This document shows positions 15,797 through 22,090 of a stretch of 24,964 nucleotides of DNA, in pieces. How positions within the stretch are numbered: position 1 is the stretch's first letter; the number at the start of each line of letters is the position of its first letter. The DNA is from Oscillospiraceae bacterium (GTDB lineage Bacteria > Bacillota > Clostridia > Oscillospirales > UBA929), in NCBI GenBank assembly GCA_009784085.1, contig WRCJ01000014.1, positions 1 to 24,964 of the forward strand, in the 5' to 3' direction. Under the pieces are notes generated by a model, which had not been told where the DNA came from, made no database searches, and saw only the letters and a list, made by a program, of their open reading frames with translations. A program made the position numbers and the translations under genes.

Positions 15797-16258
15797 ATGA
15801 AATGTCCGTTTTGCGGTTTTGCCGAGTCCCGTGTTATCGATTCCAGGCCTACGGATGAGGGCGGCAGCATCCGGCGCCGGCGCGAATGCATGCATTGTGG
15901 CAAACGGTTCACCACGTACGAGAACGTGGAACGGTTGCCGCTCATTGTGATTAAGAAAAATGGATCGCGCCAGTCTTATGACCGGAACAAGCTGCTCAGC
16001 GGGGTGCTTCGCGCCTGCGAAAAACGACCGGTCAGTTTGCAGCAGATGGAGGCGTTGGTCAGCGATGTGGAGCAGATGCTGCAAAACAACCTGGAACGTG
16101 AGGTTACCACGGCCCAAATCGGGGAGTTGGTCATCGACAGGATTAAGCGGCTCGATGAGGTGGCCTATGTTCGTTTCGCGTCGGTCTATCGCCAGTTCGC
16201 CGATATCAAGACCTTCCTCACCGAAGTCAATAAATTGCTGATCGAAAGACAAGTTTAA
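15797..16258 (+). CDS. nrdR: Transcriptional repressor NrdR
   Basis: NrdR binds (d)ATP and represses ribonucleotide reductase genes through NrdR boxes. The 153-residue product has the zinc ribbon MKCPFC with a second knuckle CMHC (cysteines 3, 6, 31 and 34), the RRRREC DNA-binding stretch, and an ATP-cone domain (about 46-136). Length and sequence are standard. The family nearly always starts MKCPFC, so ATG 15797 is chosen; the ATG at 15776 would add seven residues and cannot be excluded, since AAGGGAG lies eleven bases before 15797. No ribonucleotide reductase gene is in the window, so its targets are elsewhere. Confidence 0.95.
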   Translation: MKCPFCGFAESRVIDSRPTDEGGSIRRRRECMHCGKRFTTYENVERLPLIVIKKNGSRQSYDRNKLLSGVLRACEKRPVSLQQMEALVSDVEQMLQNNLEREVTTAQIGELVIDRIKRLDEVAYVRFASVYRQFADIKTFLTEVNKLLIERQV

Positions 16259-16260
16259 TA

Positions 16261-16317
16261 GTTTGAAAAGTTTGAAAAGATTAATAAGTTTAACAAGCTT
16301 GAAAACAAGCTTGAAAA
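16261..16317. repeat. TTGAAAA repeats forming the amidase N-terminus
   Basis: GTTTGAAAA occurs at 16261-16269 and 16270-16278, and ACAAGCTTGAAAA at 16293-16305 and 16305-16317. The periods of 9 and 12 bp are multiples of three. The block directly follows the nrdR stop and supplies several TTG codons, so the real amidase start is uncertain. Confidence 0.8.
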
Positions 16318-17036
16318 GTTCGAGTTCCCCCGGTCGCGCGCGGCGTGTCCTTTGCGCGTCGCTGGGTTGCATCATCGCCGCTGTGTGTTTTTTCCTGTGG
16401 CCCGCCGGATGCCTGCCGGACGACGCCACGGTGATCGAGAGTTCCCCGCCCCCCCATACCGCCACGCCGACGATTGACAGCAGTGTACGGCTGGTTGCCA
16501 TCGATCCGGGGCACGGAGGCGAATTCAGCCCTGGGTGCGTTGTTGGCGATGTGTTAGAAAAAGACCAAAATCTGGCACTCGCGTTTCGTGTACGGGATCT
16601 GTTGCGGCAACGCGGCTATCGCGTCATGATGCTGAGAGAGGCGGATATTGATATCGCCTTGGCCAACAGGCCGCGCATAGCCATGCAAGAAGGTGCCGAT
16701 ATCTTCATCAGCATCCATCACAATTTCCACGAGGACCAAACCGTCGAGGGCGTCGAAACTTGGTACAACTCTGAGGCAAACGCCGGGAACAAGGGACTGG
16801 CGCAGTGTATCCAGTCCGCGATTGTTTCTTCGACCGAGGCGCGGGACAGGGGGATCAAGCTCAGCAACCAGTTTATTGTCCTGCAGGGGTCCAGCGTGCC
16901 GGCTTGCCTTGTGGAAGCCGGTTTTCTAAGTAATCCGGAGGAACGGGCGTTGTTGCTTGCCCCGGAGTATCAAGACAGGATTGCGCGGGGAATCGCCGAA
17001 GGCATCGACGCATACTATAGGGCGCCCAATGGATAG
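16263..17036 (+). CDS. N-acetylmuramoyl-L-alanine amidase (Amidase_3)
   Basis: This zinc enzyme cleaves the bond between N-acetylmuramic acid and the stem peptide of peptidoglycan. Zinc ligands are H84 in DPGHGG, E99 in LEKDQNL and H152 in SIHHN; the catalytic glutamate is E218 in LVEAGFLSN. One hydrophobic N-terminal segment (CASLGCIIAAVCFFLWPAGC, about 31-50) suggests export or anchoring. A cysteine ends it, but the residues before it do not make a normal lipobox. Like other CwlD-type amidases it has no separate wall-binding domain. No ATG is available upstream of the catalytic domain. The start at TTG 16263 is the first of several TTG codons in the repeat, so the N-terminus is uncertain by up to about 20 residues. 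It follows nrdR after four bases. Confidence 0.88.
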   Translation: MKSLKRLISLTSLKTSLKSSSSPGRARRVLCASLGCIIAAVCFFLWPAGCLPDDATVIESSPPPHTATPTIDSSVRLVAIDPGHGGEFSPGCVVGDVLEKDQNLALAFRVRDLLRQRGYRVMMLREADIDIALANRPRIAMQEGADIFISIHHNFHEDQTVEGVETWYNSEANAGNKGLAQCIQSAIVSSTEARDRGIKLSNQFIVLQGSSVPACLVEAGFLSNPEERALLLAPEYQDRIARGIAEGIDAYYRAPNG

Positions 17037-17105
17037 TGGCCCCCGCACTGTCCCGCGGCATACGATCGTTTTCTGCCCTCCCTGGGCAAATGAGGAGGAA
17101 TTGTC

Positions 17106-17789
17106 ATGAAACAAAAAGTTCCCGAGTACAGAGGAATATTGAGGCATCATTTTATCGAAGTGCCCGAGGTAATCCATGAGGCGTCAGGCATCCGTTTCTT
17201 TGGGCGCCGCATCCGCTCGCTGGTCTTTTCCACCGACGCGGCTATCATCAGGAACATCAACGCCGACGCGGTCATCGCGGTCTATCCCTTTACGCCGCAG
17301 CCGGCCATCACCCACGCCGTGATGGTGGCGGCCGACATGCCTGTTTTTGCCGGCGTGGGCGGCGGCGTCACCCGCGGGCCGCGCGTCATCAACCTGGCCA
17401 TGGACGCCGAGTTCCAGGGCGCCACCGCCGTGGTGGTCAATGCGCCCACCGAGAATTCGGTCATCGCAAAACTCAAAATGACCGTCGATATCCCGGTGGT
17501 GGTCACGGTGGTGTCCGAGCTGACGGATATCCAGGCGCGCCTGGACGCCGGCGCCGATATGCTCAATGTGTCCGGCGCGTCGCGCACGCCCGAAATCGTA
17601 CGCACAATCCGGGAGAAGTTCCCCGATGTGCCGATCATCGCCACCGGCGGCCCCAGCGAGAAAACCATCCTGGAGACTATCCGCGCCGGCGCCAACGCCA
17701 TCACCTACACGCCGCCCTCCAGCGGCGAGCTGTTCCGCATATCGATGGACAAATACCGCGACGCGCAAGCCGGCGTTTCGGGCGTGTAG
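17106..17789 (+). CDS. TIM-barrel protein of unknown function
   Basis: The 227-residue protein shows alternating beta-strand and helix units of a (beta/alpha)8 barrel: DAVIAVYPFTPQP, MPVFAGVGGGVTRGPR, GATAVVVNAP, IPVVVTVVSE, GADMLNVSGASRTPE and VPIIATGGPSEKTILETI, then GANAITYTPPSS. The last two loops look like the phosphate-binding end of ribulose-phosphate-binding barrels such as ThiE or TrpF (inference). Close relatives are usually called hydrolase without experimental support, so no reaction is assigned. GAGGAGG seven bases before the ATG fixes the start. It is separated from the amidase by 69 bp and lacks a clear promoter, so it may be cotranscribed. Confidence 0.75.
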   Translation: MKQKVPEYRGILRHHFIEVPEVIHEASGIRFFGRRIRSLVFSTDAAIIRNINADAVIAVYPFTPQPAITHAVMVAADMPVFAGVGGGVTRGPRVINLAMDAEFQGATAVVVNAPTENSVIAKLKMTVDIPVVVTVVSELTDIQARLDAGADMLNVSGASRTPEIVRTIREKFPDVPIIATGGPSEKTILETIRAGANAITYTPPSSGELFRISMDKYRDAQAGVSGV

Positions 17790-17858
17790 ACGCAGGGGCT
17801 TGTAGACTAAATAATCAATTGCCGGTGATTGATGCGGAAAAAGTGAAGCAATATGCGT

Positions 17859-17947
17859 GGAGGCGTACCGAAGTGGTCATAACGGGGTGGTCTTGAAAAC
17901 CATTTGACGGCAACGTCACGGGGGTTCGAATCCCTCCGCCTCCGCCA
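17859..17947 (+). tRNA. tRNA-Ser (anticodon UGA)
   Basis: The acceptor GGAGGCG (17859-17865) pairs with CGCCTCC (17937-17943), followed by discriminator G and an encoded CCA. The anticodon arm GTGGT/ACCAT encloses CTTGAAA, giving TGA at 17894-17896. A long variable arm (TTGACGGCAACGTCA) identifies a class II serine tRNA, and the T arm has GTTCGAAT. It reads UCA and other UCN codons. It stands alone, followed at ten bases by a terminator. Confidence 0.96.
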
Positions 17948-17956
17948 CCAATCAAC

Positions 17957-17989
17957 GCCAGTAAAATCAAGGTTTTGCTGGCTTTTTTT
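17957..17989 (+). terminator. Intrinsic terminator after tRNA-Ser
   Basis: GCCAGTAAAA (17957-17966) pairs with TTTTGCTGGC (17973-17982) with one G-T pair. The loop is six bases, and seven T residues follow. It ends the tRNA transcript. Confidence 0.9.
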
Positions 17990-18028
17990 ATCGTATCACC
18001 CACCAACGCTTCGTTTAGAGGTGGGGGT

Positions 18029-18043
18029 CTTGCCGAAGGCAAG
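18029..18043. other. Short perfect hairpin upstream of the antitoxin promoter
   Basis: CTTGCC and GGCAAG (18029-18034 and 18038-18043) flank a three-base loop, after a run of GGTGGGGG. There is no T tract. The look is somewhat like the end of an IS200/IS605-type element, but no transposase or partner end is present, so no identity is claimed. Confidence 0.25.
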
Positions 18044-18080
18044 CAACACCACAAGTCAACACCTCCGGATGAAAAACCAG

Positions 18081-18109
18081 TTGCATGACTAAAGAAATAA
18101 CGGTATAAT
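18081..18109 (+). promoter_or_regulatory. Promoter for the Phd/YefM antitoxin
   Basis: TTGCAT (18081-18086) and TATAAT (18104-18109) are separated by exactly 17 bp. The coding sequence starts 30 bases later behind a near-perfect RBS (AAGGAGGG). In this family the antitoxin usually represses its own promoter. Confidence 0.7.
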
Positions 18110-18138
18110 ATCTGTAGTAGCAAAAAGGAGGGTCACAC

Positions 18139-18411
18139 ATGCCACGTATTCGGTCAAGCACTGATCTTAGGAACAACTACAATGAAATCTCCACGTTCTG
18201 CCACGAAAGCCGCGAACCCGTATTCATTACGAAGAATGGGCAGGGTGACATGGTCGTTATGAGTATGGAGACATTCGAAGTACTCAACGAGAAGCTCGAA
18301 CTCTATCGCCTGCTTGACGAGGGCCGGGCGGCGGCTAAAGCCGGACGTACACGTCCGTACGAGGATGTTTTCCGTGACATCGAACAGGAGATTGTCGATG
18401 GACGCTTATAA
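18139..18411 (+). CDS. Phd/YefM-family antitoxin
   Basis: The 90-residue protein has the Phd/YefM DNA-binding N-terminal fold: RSSTDLRNNYNEIS, then EPVFITKNGQGDMVVMSMET (about 27-46). A charged C-terminal helix that would wrap a RelE/ParE-type toxin follows (YRLLDEGRAAAKAGRTRPYE and onward). Length and layout are normal. AAGGAGGG lies six bases before the ATG. The toxin gene should start at 18398, overlapping its end, and its start is present. However, that frame stops after 21 codons, so this antitoxin appears to be an orphan here. It may still act as an autorepressor or neutralise a toxin made elsewhere. Confidence 0.9.
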   Translation: MPRIRSSTDLRNNYNEISTFCHESREPVFITKNGQGDMVVMSMETFEVLNEKLELYRLLDEGRAAAKAGRTRPYEDVFRDIEQEIVDGRL

Positions 18412-18463
18412 AGTGGAGGTAACCGTTTTCAATCCCGCCGCCGGCTGTTCTCACCCAGGGTGA
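18398..18463 (+). pseudogene. Truncated RelE/ParE-type toxin remnant
   Basis: An ATG at 18398, seven bases after AGGAG, opens a frame overlapping the antitoxin end by 14 bases, the usual layout of YefM/RelE-type pairs. It reads MDAYKVEVTVFNPAA, which matches the first beta strand of RelE/ParE toxins, and then GCSHPG and a stop. The catalytic body is missing. Just 22 bases after the stop comes the 3' end of the convergent ABC permease gene, so a deletion or rearrangement probably joined the two around 18440-18485. Confidence 0.65.
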
Positions 18464-18485
18464 TTGCCCCGGACGGTGCGTTGCA

Positions 18486-19307
18486 TCACGCCAAGTCTCT
18501 CTTTCTCAGGAATAGGTTTGAAACCGCGCCGAATGCGACCGCGCCGACTGTACCCGCGACCAGTGAGATAAGCACTGTGATAACGGTTGAATTGAGTGTG
18601 GCGACGCTTGCCGCCGGATAAAACATCATTCCCAATAGGAAAGTGAAGCAGATCGTGAGCCAGAGCTTGTCTCTGAAAAACACGGCTATGCTCAGGAACA
18701 GGGAACAAAACACGCCCATTAACAACGCTTTTGCCATCAGGCACAGGATCAAACCACCCACGTTCACGTCGAACGCTTTCCCGGTAAGCAGCCCCGCGAT
18801 CACCGTTCCGAAAACGTATGTGACGATCATCCCAGCGCCGCTAAAAAGCCCGATCGCGCTTTTTGATATCACATAGTCCAGCTTTTTGGAGTGGACGGCA
18901 AATATATTCTTCACGAAGCCCGAGCTATAATCATGCGCGACGAAGATTGCCATGAGCAGCCCGGCAAAGATGAACAGCATATTGATGTTCGCGAAGCCGG
19001 CGAAATCGAGGGGATTGTCGGCGACGGCGGAACCGCCCGTTGATTCGATCAATTGCCATGTGTTGTCGAATTCCGGCATGGACATTTGCGGCGTGTTGGC
19101 GGTGTATGACGAATTGGAGGGCGGCGGGCTCATATCCGCGCCCGCCAAGGATAGAACCATAGCGGGGATAATGGCGGCGATGATAAGCATGATGAAGAAA
19201 ACCGGCGTGTGAAATAATCGGTAAAAATCCAGTTTCAGCATGGACTTTACACGGTTTGAAAAGCTCGGAGACTTAAAATTCTCCATCCTGGCCATCGTGT
19301 TACCCAT
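18486..19307 (-). CDS. ABC-2-type transporter permease
   Basis: The 273-residue membrane protein fits the permease of BcrA/LanFEG-type peptide or antibiotic exporters. One hydrophobic segment near the N-terminus (VFFIMLIIAAIIPAMVLSLA) is followed by an extracellular loop rich in Ser, Pro and Asn. Five further helices follow (INMLFIFAGLLMAIFVAHDY, AIGLFSGAGMIVTYVFGTVI and others). The HDYSSGFVKNI stretch is common in this group. AAGGAGGG eight bases before the ATG at 19307 gives the start, one base after the stop of the ATPase gene. It is the last gene of the P1-ATPase-permease unit; the convergent antitoxin remnant lies beyond. Confidence 0.85.
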   Translation of the reverse strand: MGNTMARMENFKSPSFSNRVKSMLKLDFYRLFHTPVFFIMLIIAAIIPAMVLSLAGADMSPPPSNSSYTANTPQMSMPEFDNTWQLIESTGGSAVADNPLDFAGFANINMLFIFAGLLMAIFVAHDYSSGFVKNIFAVHSKKLDYVISKSAIGLFSGAGMIVTYVFGTVIAGLLTGKAFDVNVGGLILCLMAKALLMGVFCSLFLSIAVFFRDKLWLTICFTFLLGMMFYPAASVATLNSTVITVLISLVAGTVGAVAFGAVSNLFLRKRDLA

Positions 19308-19308
19308 T

Positions 19309-20214
19309 TTAGTTGCCCTCCTTGTTTTGGGACATAATACGGAGATAGTATTCCTCAAGCCCGATCTTCCTGAAGCTGATCTCGTTGACAGAGAGCCCGT
19401 TGGCGTACAGTAAGCCGCCCACGTTTGCGCTTTCGGTTTCGCCGTACACGCGGATGCCCCCGTCCTTTTGCTCGATCTCTTTGTACCGCCGCGACAAAAC
19501 GGCAATGGCCTGCGTGTCGTTATTCGTCTTTGTGAAAACGAAGTCGCGGCACTCCTCGCTCATCTCGTTTGCCTGCATTTCCTTGATCAACGTGCCGTAT
19601 CGGATGATCGCATAATGCGTGGCGATTTTGGATAGCTCGCCGAGGATATGGGAACTGATCAGGATGGTCACGCCCTCCTTGCGGTTGAGTTCGATCAGGG
19701 TCTCCCTGACGATCCTCATGCCGTCCGCGTCCAGCCCATTGATCGGCTCGTCCAGGACCAGCATCCGGGGGCGGCCGAGAAGCGATTGCGCCACGCCGAG
19801 CCGCTGTTTCATACCGAGGGAGCATTGCTTGAACTTGCGGTTGGCGGCGCCGGACATGCTGACGAGCTTCAGGGCGCGCTTTACCTCAGCGTTCGGGTTT
19901 TTGATGTTCAGGTTCAGTGCCTGCATCATCAGGTTTTGGTAGACCGTGCTGCCCGGGAAGCAGCCGGGGTTTTCGATCAGGACGCCCATCCGGGTGCGGA
20001 TACCGGCGTCGGTGTAGTGCTTGCCGTACAGCCGGATTTCACCGCCGCTGGGAACCAAGAGACCGGCGATGAGCTTTTCCGTGGTGGATTTGCCGGATCC
20101 GTTTTCACCGATGAACCCGTAGATCGACCCTTCCGGGACTCTCAGATCCAGGTTCTGCACGGCGTAGATGTTGCGAAAGGCTTTTGACAAACCGGAGGTC
20201 TCAATCGCATACAT
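19309..20214 (-). CDS. ABC transporter ATPase, BcrA type
   Basis: The 301-residue ATPase powers the adjacent permease. Walker A is GENGSGKST (36-44). The Q-loop position carries glutamate (IENPGCFPGS, about 80-89). The signature is SLGMKQR (132-138) instead of LSGGQ, and Walker B is LVLDEPINGLD (152-162). The switch histidine is H189 in SSHI. Glutamate for Gln and the LGMKQR signature are usual in the bacitracin/lantibiotic exporter branch. About 80 C-terminal residues after the core are less conserved. The start chosen is ATG 20214 with GAGAGGTG upstream; the frame runs back to 20271 through an 11-bp repeat that carries extra ATG and GAGGGAA motifs, so an upstream start is possible. Confidence 0.9.
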   Translation of the reverse strand: MYAIETSGLSKAFRNIYAVQNLDLRVPEGSIYGFIGENGSGKSTTEKLIAGLLVPSGGEIRLYGKHYTDAGIRTRMGVLIENPGCFPGSTVYQNLMMQALNLNIKNPNAEVKRALKLVSMSGAANRKFKQCSLGMKQRLGVAQSLLGRPRMLVLDEPINGLDADGMRIVRETLIELNRKEGVTILISSHILGELSKIATHYAIIRYGTLIKEMQANEMSEECRDFVFTKTNNDTQAIAVLSRRYKEIEQKDGGIRVYGETESANVGGLLYANGLSVNEISFRKIGLEEYYLRIMSQNKEGN

Positions 20215-20260
20215 GGCTAGTATTTCACCTCTCAAACTTAGATTTTTAATATTTTTCGTG

Positions 20261-20326
20261 GTTTCCCTCATGATTCCCTCATGATTCCCTCATGGTTTCC
20301 TCATGGTTCCCTCACGGTTCCCTCAT
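20261..20326. repeat. Six 11-bp tandem repeats upstream of the ABC ATPase
   Basis: Six units of GRTTCCCTCAT, the first GTTTCCCTCAT and the others varying at one to three positions, run without spacers from 20261 to 20326. On the reverse strand each unit reads ATGAGGGAA, so most copies carry an ATG and a Shine-Dalgarno-like GAGGGAA. They lie between the P1 stop and the ATPase start. Since 11 is not a multiple of three, the ATGs fall in different frames. Confidence 0.9.
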
Positions 20327-20349
20327 GGCTCAATGGTTCAGGATGATTT

Positions 20350-20880
20350 CTAAGCCAGTAAGCAGTGGGCCTTTTCGCAGACTTCATGGATGGCGTCGTA
20401 CTGCTGGTCGATCAGCGGCAGGACCGCCTCCGCGCGTTTGGCGGTAAGCCTTGTGAAACTGAAATAGGGCAAAGCCCAGCCGACCAGTGCGGGGATAGCC
20501 AGAACGATGAACAACGGGATCATGTCGGCCAGGAACGCAAATACCGAACCTGTCATGAATGCCGTTCCTATCAACCCGATGGTAAAGGCGGCGATGCTGG
20601 CCGTCGTCGTTTTCGATTGCTCCAGCTTTTCGATTTCCCTCACGTTGCTCTCAAACTGACGCTGGAGGCGGGTCAGTTCGGCTTTGTTCCTGATTTTGCG
20701 GTCGCGCTTGAATTTGAGGAACGTCGTGGAAAGGCCGATGGCGGTGGATTCGCTTCTGTCCAATGTCCAGCCAAAATGGGGATACCCATCGGCGTACACG
20801 CCCTCCATGTCGCGGCTGACGGCCACTTCTTTGTACTCGTAGCCGACAAAGCCCTCACAGTTTCTGGTGGTTTCGTCCAT
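20350..20880 (-). CDS. P1: two-helix membrane protein, paralogue of P2
   Basis: I do not recognise the family. The 176-residue protein has a soluble N-terminal part (GFVGYEYKEVAV, then FGWTLDRSES) and a basic, heptad-like helix (LKFKRDRKIRNKAELTRLQ, to about 92). Two membrane helices follow (ASIAAFTIGLIGTAFMTGSV and IPLFIVLAIPALVGWALPYF), with a cytoplasmic-looking tail PLIDQQYDAIHEVCEK. The gene at 22091-22633 encodes a protein with the same order and the same signature stretches. P1 is first in the unit with the ABC ATPase and permease and lies behind an RR-type promoter (20940-20996). AGGAGAG six bases before the ATG at 20880 defines the start. A role in sensing or assisting the exporter is plausible (inference). 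Confidence 0.8.
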   Translation of the reverse strand: MDETTRNCEGFVGYEYKEVAVSRDMEGVYADGYPHFGWTLDRSESTAIGLSTTFLKFKRDRKIRNKAELTRLQRQFESNVREIEKLEQSKTTTASIAAFTIGLIGTAFMTGSVFAFLADMIPLFIVLAIPALVGWALPYFSFTRLTAKRAEAVLPLIDQQYDAIHEVCEKAHCLLA

Positions 20881-20939
20881 TGTAGTCTCTCCTCTCATTT
20901 TTCAGCTTCACGTTTGTACGTGATCTGTTTGATGGGTCT

Positions 20940-20996
20940 ATCTTAACAGGTGATTGTTTACGAATTGTCAGGGAATCGTTTGAGAAATATTAATTG
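20940..20996 (-). promoter_or_regulatory. RR-element A and promoter for P1-ATPase-permease
   Basis: The 41-bp element (20956-20996) is made of 11-bp-spaced GTTTACGAATT-like units plus ATATTAATTG. It is followed on the reverse strand by exactly 10 bp and the -10-like TAAGAT (20945-20940). No good -35 is present, as expected for an activator-dependent promoter. Element C, upstream of the response-regulator gene, has the same layout. Confidence 0.6.
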
Positions 20997-21017
20997 CGTT
21001 ATATATGGATATGAGGA

Positions 21018-21042
21018 CGATTGCAAGGTGCGACTGCAATCG
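21018..21042. other. Perfect 8-bp inverted repeat
   Basis: CGATTGCA (21018-21025) and TGCAATCG (21035-21042) flank a nine-base loop, between RR element A and the kinase-like gene. There is no T tract on either side, so an operator or a boundary hairpin is more likely than a terminator. Confidence 0.4.
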
Positions 21043-21100
21043 CGTAAACAATGCCCAAGTAAGTAGTGCCCGCGTAAACAATGCCCAAATAATGCCCATA
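21041..21100. repeat. 30-bp-period direct repeat upstream of the kinase-like gene
   Basis: CGCGTAAACAATGCCCAA occurs at 21041-21058 and 21071-21088. Extra shorter copies of TAGTGCCC and TAATGCCC lie after each. The block ends just before the -35 of the kinase promoter. No protein is encoded. Confidence 0.8.
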
Positions 21101-21103
21101 CCC

Positions 21104-21132
21104 TTGAAAAAATGGCTTGCCTGATATATACT
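21104..21132 (+). promoter_or_regulatory. Promoter for the kinase-like gene
   Basis: TTGAAA (21104-21109) and TATACT (21127-21132) are separated by 17 bp, close to consensus. The start of transcription near 21139 gives a leader of about 57 bases. The gene is therefore independently expressed, against the direction of the surrounding locus. Confidence 0.65.
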
Positions 21133-21195
21133 GAAGCCATCGTATGGGTGGCGTCGTATGCGGCGCGATGAATTTACGCAATGTGAGGATTAAGT

Positions 21196-21834
21196 ATGGT
21201 TGGACAAAAAATCATTGCAGACGACAAGACATATGAGATAATCAAGCTGCTTGCGAAAGGCAAAGGCGGATATAACTATCTTGCAAAAACCGGGGATACT
21301 GCTGTAGTCATTAAGAAAATCCATTACGAGCCATGTGATTATTTCCAGTTTGAAGATAATAAGCTCAACAGCGAGTTGAGGGATTATAAGACCCTTTTCG
21401 ATTTAGGGATACCCATGCCCAAACTCCTGTTTTTCAACCAAGATGAGCAATTCCTGATCAAAGAGTATATTCCTGGCGGCACGCTTGCCCAGGTTGTCGC
21501 TGATAATCAGCTCGGCGATAATCACATAACGCAAATGTTTGCATTATGCGAGAAGCTATACCCAAACAAACTGAATATCGACTACTTCCCAACCAACTTT
21601 CTCGAACGGCATGGCGTTCTTTGCTATGTTGACTATGAGTGTAGCCGGTATTCAGATGAATGGAATTTTGAAAATTGGGGCATCTGGTTTTTAGCAAATC
21701 AAATAGGCATGGTTTCATTTTTGGAAGGTGGAGATCATGCCTCGCTACTTGAGAATGGCAAACCGATTCAAAGGGGATTTGAGGAAATTATCAAGCGATG
21801 GCTTCTGTTGAAGGGCAGCAGTAGCCATTTTTAG
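21196..21834 (+). CDS. Small protein-kinase-like phosphotransferase
   Basis: The 212-residue protein is a minimal kinase fold. A glycine-rich loop (KGKGGYNYLAK, about 21-31) is followed by the ATP lysine in AVVIKKIHYE (K40) and a hinge-like IKEYIPGGTL (88-97). The catalytic aspartate and metal asparagine are in IDYFPTN (D129, N134). The DFG-like VDYE (D146) ends the active site. It is shorter than serine/threonine kinases and nearer in look to aminoglycoside- or Bud32-type phosphotransferases; the substrate is unknown. The sequence is visibly more AT-rich than the neighbours, has its own promoter and RBS (GTGAGGA), and points against the surrounding operon. Two near-identical copies of the RR element flank it. 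All this suggests an acquired cassette. Confidence 0.78.
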   Translation: MVGQKIIADDKTYEIIKLLAKGKGGYNYLAKTGDTAVVIKKIHYEPCDYFQFEDNKLNSELRDYKTLFDLGIPMPKLLFFNQDEQFLIKEYIPGGTLAQVVADNQLGDNHITQMFALCEKLYPNKLNIDYFPTNFLERHGVLCYVDYECSRYSDEWNFENWGIWFLANQIGMVSFLEGGDHASLLENGKPIQRGFEEIIKRWLLLKGSSSHF

Positions 21835-21841
21835 GTTATAT

Positions 21842-21878
<37 letters not shown>

Positions 21879-21890
21879 TTCAACATGATT

Positions 21891-21931
21891 GTTTGCGTAT
21901 TGTCAGAGAATCGTTTGAGAAATATTAATTG
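21891..21931. promoter_or_regulatory. RR-element B, orphan copy
   Basis: This 41-bp copy differs from element A at only three positions by eye. On the reverse strand its downstream side lacks two bases relative to A and then runs into the TCTA microsatellite, so the 10-bp spacing to a -10 is lost. It would read antisense into the kinase-like gene. It is probably a relic of the promoter duplicated when the cassette was inserted. Confidence 0.55.
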
Positions 21932-21961
21932 GAGAAGCTTTGTGTGTAAAAAATATGCAAA

Positions 21962-21995
21962 AAGGCGGCGGCGGCTCCTTTTCGGAACCGCCGCC
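21962..21995 (-). terminator. Intrinsic terminator of the RR-HK-P2 operon
   Basis: On the reverse strand GGCGGCGGTTCC (21995-21984) pairs with GGAGCCGCCGCC (21978-21967) over a GAAAA loop. A few bases later a T run follows, with another T run further downstream. It ends the transcript that starts near 24427. Confidence 0.8.
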
Positions 21996-22066
21996 GGGAC
22001 GCCGGGACACCGGGACACCAGGTCGTTGGGTTGCCGGGTCGTTGGATCACCGGGTCGTTGGGCCGC
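21996..22066. repeat. Degenerate CCGGGACAC / CCGGGTCGTTGG repeats
   Basis: GCCGGGAC-type units (21993-22016) pass into 15- to 16-bp units of CCGGGTCGTTGGRTY (about 22018-22064). They fill the space between the terminator and the P2 stop codon at 22091. No gene is supported here. Confidence 0.75.
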
Positions 22067-22090
22067 TTTAACCTCACATTCACATCGTCG

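Noticed and set aside
16263..16415. Lipoprotein signal on the amidase
   Set aside because: The cysteine after the hydrophobic stretch is preceded by WPAG, which does not fit a lipobox (no Leu/Val at -3).
18010..18060. IS200/IS605-like element end
   Set aside because: Only a small hairpin and a GGTGGGGG run are present; there is no transposase, TnpB or second end in the window.
17815..18123. Reverse-strand open frame of 102 codons over the tRNA region
   Set aside because: It reads the antisense of tRNA-Ser and its terminator (the GGGIRTPVT-like peptide is a known artefact of tRNA complements) and has no RBS.
20261..20326. Possible CRISPR array
   Set aside because: The units are contiguous 11-mers without spacers and no cas genes are present.
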